Source: Membranipora membranacea
Lineage: Eukaryota > Bryozoa > Gymnolaemata > Cheilostomatida > Membraniporidae
Direction: 5' to 3'
DNA length: 64,000 nt
NCBI GenBank assembly: GCA_914767715.1
Contig: OU612072.1
Location: 682,001-746,000 of the forward strand
The notes beneath the pieces were generated by a model. That model was given only the letters and a program-made list of their open reading frames with translations, was not told where the DNA came from and did not search any database. Positions 41,201-45,100 of this stretch are shown piece after piece. The number at the start of each line of letters is the position of its first letter. Position 1 is the first letter of the stretch. The translations under genes and the position numbers were made by a program.

Positions 41201-42096
41201 GTCCAGCACTTAGTGAGCTGGATAGGTGAGATTACAGGCTGAGGTGGGAGGGGCTCTAACACCCCACCCCTCTCCTAATAATGGCTCTCGCTCTTTGTGT
41301 ATTGTACTATTTTCAGTACCTCAAACATTGATTATATAATACAGGGTCGGCCTTAAACTATATCAGTATTAAACTACAATAGAGATGAAGACAAGGTCCG
41401 CTGATGTGTCAGTAAGATCGGTTTGTTTCCATCGAAAATCTGGAAACTTTTCAAGTGGTTATAAAAGTGGTAGCTCAGTGACGCCAAATCCCGAGTTTAT
41501 GGTAACCTGACATTTTTTATTGACACCTGCCTTAGCTGGCACATCATTCAGATGTCAAGTTTACTATAAACGAATACGTGGAACGATAAGACTAGTGGTA
41601 ACAGTGTAATGGATTTTTCGGCTGATTTTGGCAAAATAATCTGTTATCTTAAATTAGTATTCAAATTAATTCATGGTATTTGGTAAATTGCCAAATAACG
41701 ATTGTGTTGTGTAGGCTTCTATTGATGTTTGTTGCCGATCACTGTTTTCTGACTGACCGTCCTTTGGGTATAGTTTGGTCAGACTGTGCAGTCTACCTTA
41801 CCATTACTACATTCAGTGTATATACACACACAGTATCCCCAGAGTGACGTATATTAATGAAATACCCTTCCTGCCTCTTACTGTGCACAGCCCGCCATTA
41901 TCATACACACAGATATCCGGTGTAATATATCATAGTATGCCCATAGACCCTGTTATATGTCACAGATAGTTATTACAGAACCTATCTGCAGCTGTGCTGA
42001 TAATATAATCAAATTTAAATCCCCAATTGAAATTTACTGTCTCCAAATTTTTACTTGATCCGACATTCCCAGGTCTCTATGACTGTGGTATCCTTT

Positions 42097-42173
<77 letters not shown>

Positions 42174-45100
42174 GATGGTAACCTTTCGTTATCCATCCTT
42201 ACAGATATGACTCACCAGTGGAGGATAATACTACTCACTCAGGGGGAGCTAGTCACTTACATAATAACAGAGTACCCCCTACATCACCTCACAGTGGTAA
42301 TCCGTCCCTGTACAGACACGGCTCTACATCAGCTCAGCTTAGTAATAGTACATCATCCACTCTAACTCAACAATACAGGCATGAGGTAAGAGAGGATAAC
42401 TTATCTACAGCTCCTGTAGGTATTGTCTATCCACAGCTCCTGAAGGTAATGTCTATCCACAGCTCATGTAGGTATTATTATTACCTTTGTAGCCTTTGTC
42501 CCAGAGACAGCCCTCGCTCTGCTTACAAAACAATGACCAGATACTTTAAGATTGTGATTCAAATTGCGGCTAACCAAAATCAATTGGATACTTCTTTCTG
42601 ATCAACACGGTTTGGAGTCAGACTTGGTTAGAATTGTTGTTAGTTGTAAGCCTTTGGTTTGGATAGCTGGAACCAGGGAGTTTATATCCCAAACTCCAGG
42701 CTGGAACATACTAACGAGCCCTGACTCAATCGGGGGTTGCCTTCCTTTTATCATAATAGTTATTTTGAATAGTTAAATCAAAGGTTTAACAGCCTGGCCT
42801 AGGAGTATAGACTGTGAGAACGGTCAGCTAGCACTTGAGATAGCAAGGTGTAGAACTCATAAACTTAGACTGTAATTACAGCTATCATGATATTCAAGTG
42901 CCATAAAACCCAGCGAGTAACTATCCAGCCTATCACGTAACTAGCCCTTATCTCTGTCTCTGTGTATAACCTTGCCCTGCAGCCAACAGTCCCTCCTTCA
43001 GTGTACAGCTAGTCAGGGCTACAAGGAACTAAACTAGATAAGTCTGTTATGAGTGAGTTAATGAGTAATTCTGTATCCTGGTAACAGGTGATATAGATTT
43101 AGGAGTCTCAGTATAGGAATGGCCTCCTCCAATATTGAGCACACCTCGGACTAGTGAGAAAACAAAAATATCTGTCAAACATTAGATAGAGCCTCATGTT
43201 TGATTAGTTCCTTGTTTTTCTTCCTGATCAAACCCCCCCCCCCCCCATCATGTATAAGTAGAAGAGAGTTAGCAGAGTATGACCGCTGAGTTAGGTTAGC
43301 TGTAAGCGCTGCATGTCATAACGTTCCCCAGCCCATTCTCAGTTCACAGAGATTTTAGGTATTTTATCTCTAAATTCCACACGATTCACTCCTGATGGCC
43401 ATAAATCTTATCTGACATGTTAGTTAACCTAAGAATAAGCTGATAGTGATGGCCTACTTTTATATAGGTCACCAGAGGTTTGTGTTTCTAATTAAAAGGG
43501 CATTATTTGTCATCATTCGTCATATTGGGACAGCTTAATTCTATTTACTTACTAAAAAACTCCCTAAGGCAGCTAGCTCTACAAAAAATCAATGAGTTAC
43601 AGACTGTGTTTTTGTTAGCTAAGCTAGCAGTGTTTACATATTGTTTTACGTAGTGTTACACATACTGGGCTCATAGACTGATGACTATGAAATGTCAGCT
43701 TACTTATTGCCTACTTAGTTTACACAGGCTATTATTGTATATACACTTAGAGCTTTAGTTATACACTTATACAGTATGTCTGAATGACTTCCTTGTTAGC
43801 CCTGGATGGTGTGTATCGTTATCACGAGCAGCGCAGAGTGAGCATACTTCTGTTTACTTCGGGGAGTTTCACAGGTTATCTATCGGCCGCCCAAGTCACC
43901 TTGTAGTGAGCAGATTGTACTTTAGCATACTTATCAGTGTTCGAGCGATATTCTCAGTCATTAGAAGTTTCCTCGTCCCCGCTGTGTAGCCCCTGACCTA
44001 CCTGTAAGCTAGCTTTTGTTGAGCAATGCCTCTTAACCTAAAAAAACTGATAGTTCAGGCTAAACCCTTCCCCCCCCCCCCCACTACAGGGCTGAAACTT
44101 AACGTTATAATTAGGAATCATCTCCTTCCCCATGTGAGCAGTGAGAATCTGATTGATTTAATCCCTTGTATATCACCTTATGTTTACATGATGGGCTATG
44201 ATTCATAATGTTCATGTTTTTGTTTCTTGGCACTGTTATTCATACGATACAAAATAAGAATTGCCTCATCATCGCTATGATGTCAGGCTATGAGTAATAC
44301 ATTAGAGTTATAAAAAGTAGATATTCTGAGAATTCGGAGCCAATATCTACTCTACTGATATGATTTATTACCAGCACAATGCTTTGACTAGAGAGTAGCC
44401 CTATACTGAACACATTCTGCGGTCCCTGGGGGGGGGGGTTGTAATTACTCCCCATGTATTAGGTACAGGTACAGGGCCAGGGCTGCGACACTACTTCATG
44501 AATGAATGTTTTAGTACCTCCATGTGTTAGTATGACATGAGGACATGACTAAACTCAAAGAGACACTCTAATTTATCTAACTCTACAAACACAATACTCT
44601 CACAATAAGAGCCTTAGTTTGATGTCTGAGTACCATTGGAATGACTTTATTAGATAACATGAGTATTTAGAACATGTGGATTAGGTTGATAAAGTATTTG
44701 GGCTGAATAAATGAAAGTGTTGTAAGCTTGAGCTGATTACACATACAGGTGTGTGGATAGGCTTGAGCTGATTACACATACAGGTGTGTGGATAGGCTGT
44801 AATAGTGCTAATCTATAGTATGAGCAGTTTGTATGATTCACACTTGGATATTGTTTTGCTATTTGAAATACATGCCTAAGCTCTTAATGCTTAGCAAATT
44901 AAACAAGCCTAGGGATATTTTAAACGAATAGCTGATTCTTTCACTGGAGGCTGGAGCATTAGAAAATTGGCTCTTGGTCTCTATACATAGGCTTCACACG
45001 ATGAGTAGAATCTCGCTGGTGTGATGCAAACATTTTTTGCCCTTTTTATGACTAACTTTATTATTGCACAAGTAGGAATTTAAATTCTGTTCCTGACGTG

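Noticed and set aside
42027-42365. 112-codon frame with a long Leu-Ser run
   Set aside because: It is a translation of the (TC)n microsatellite, in a different frame from golgin exon 7.
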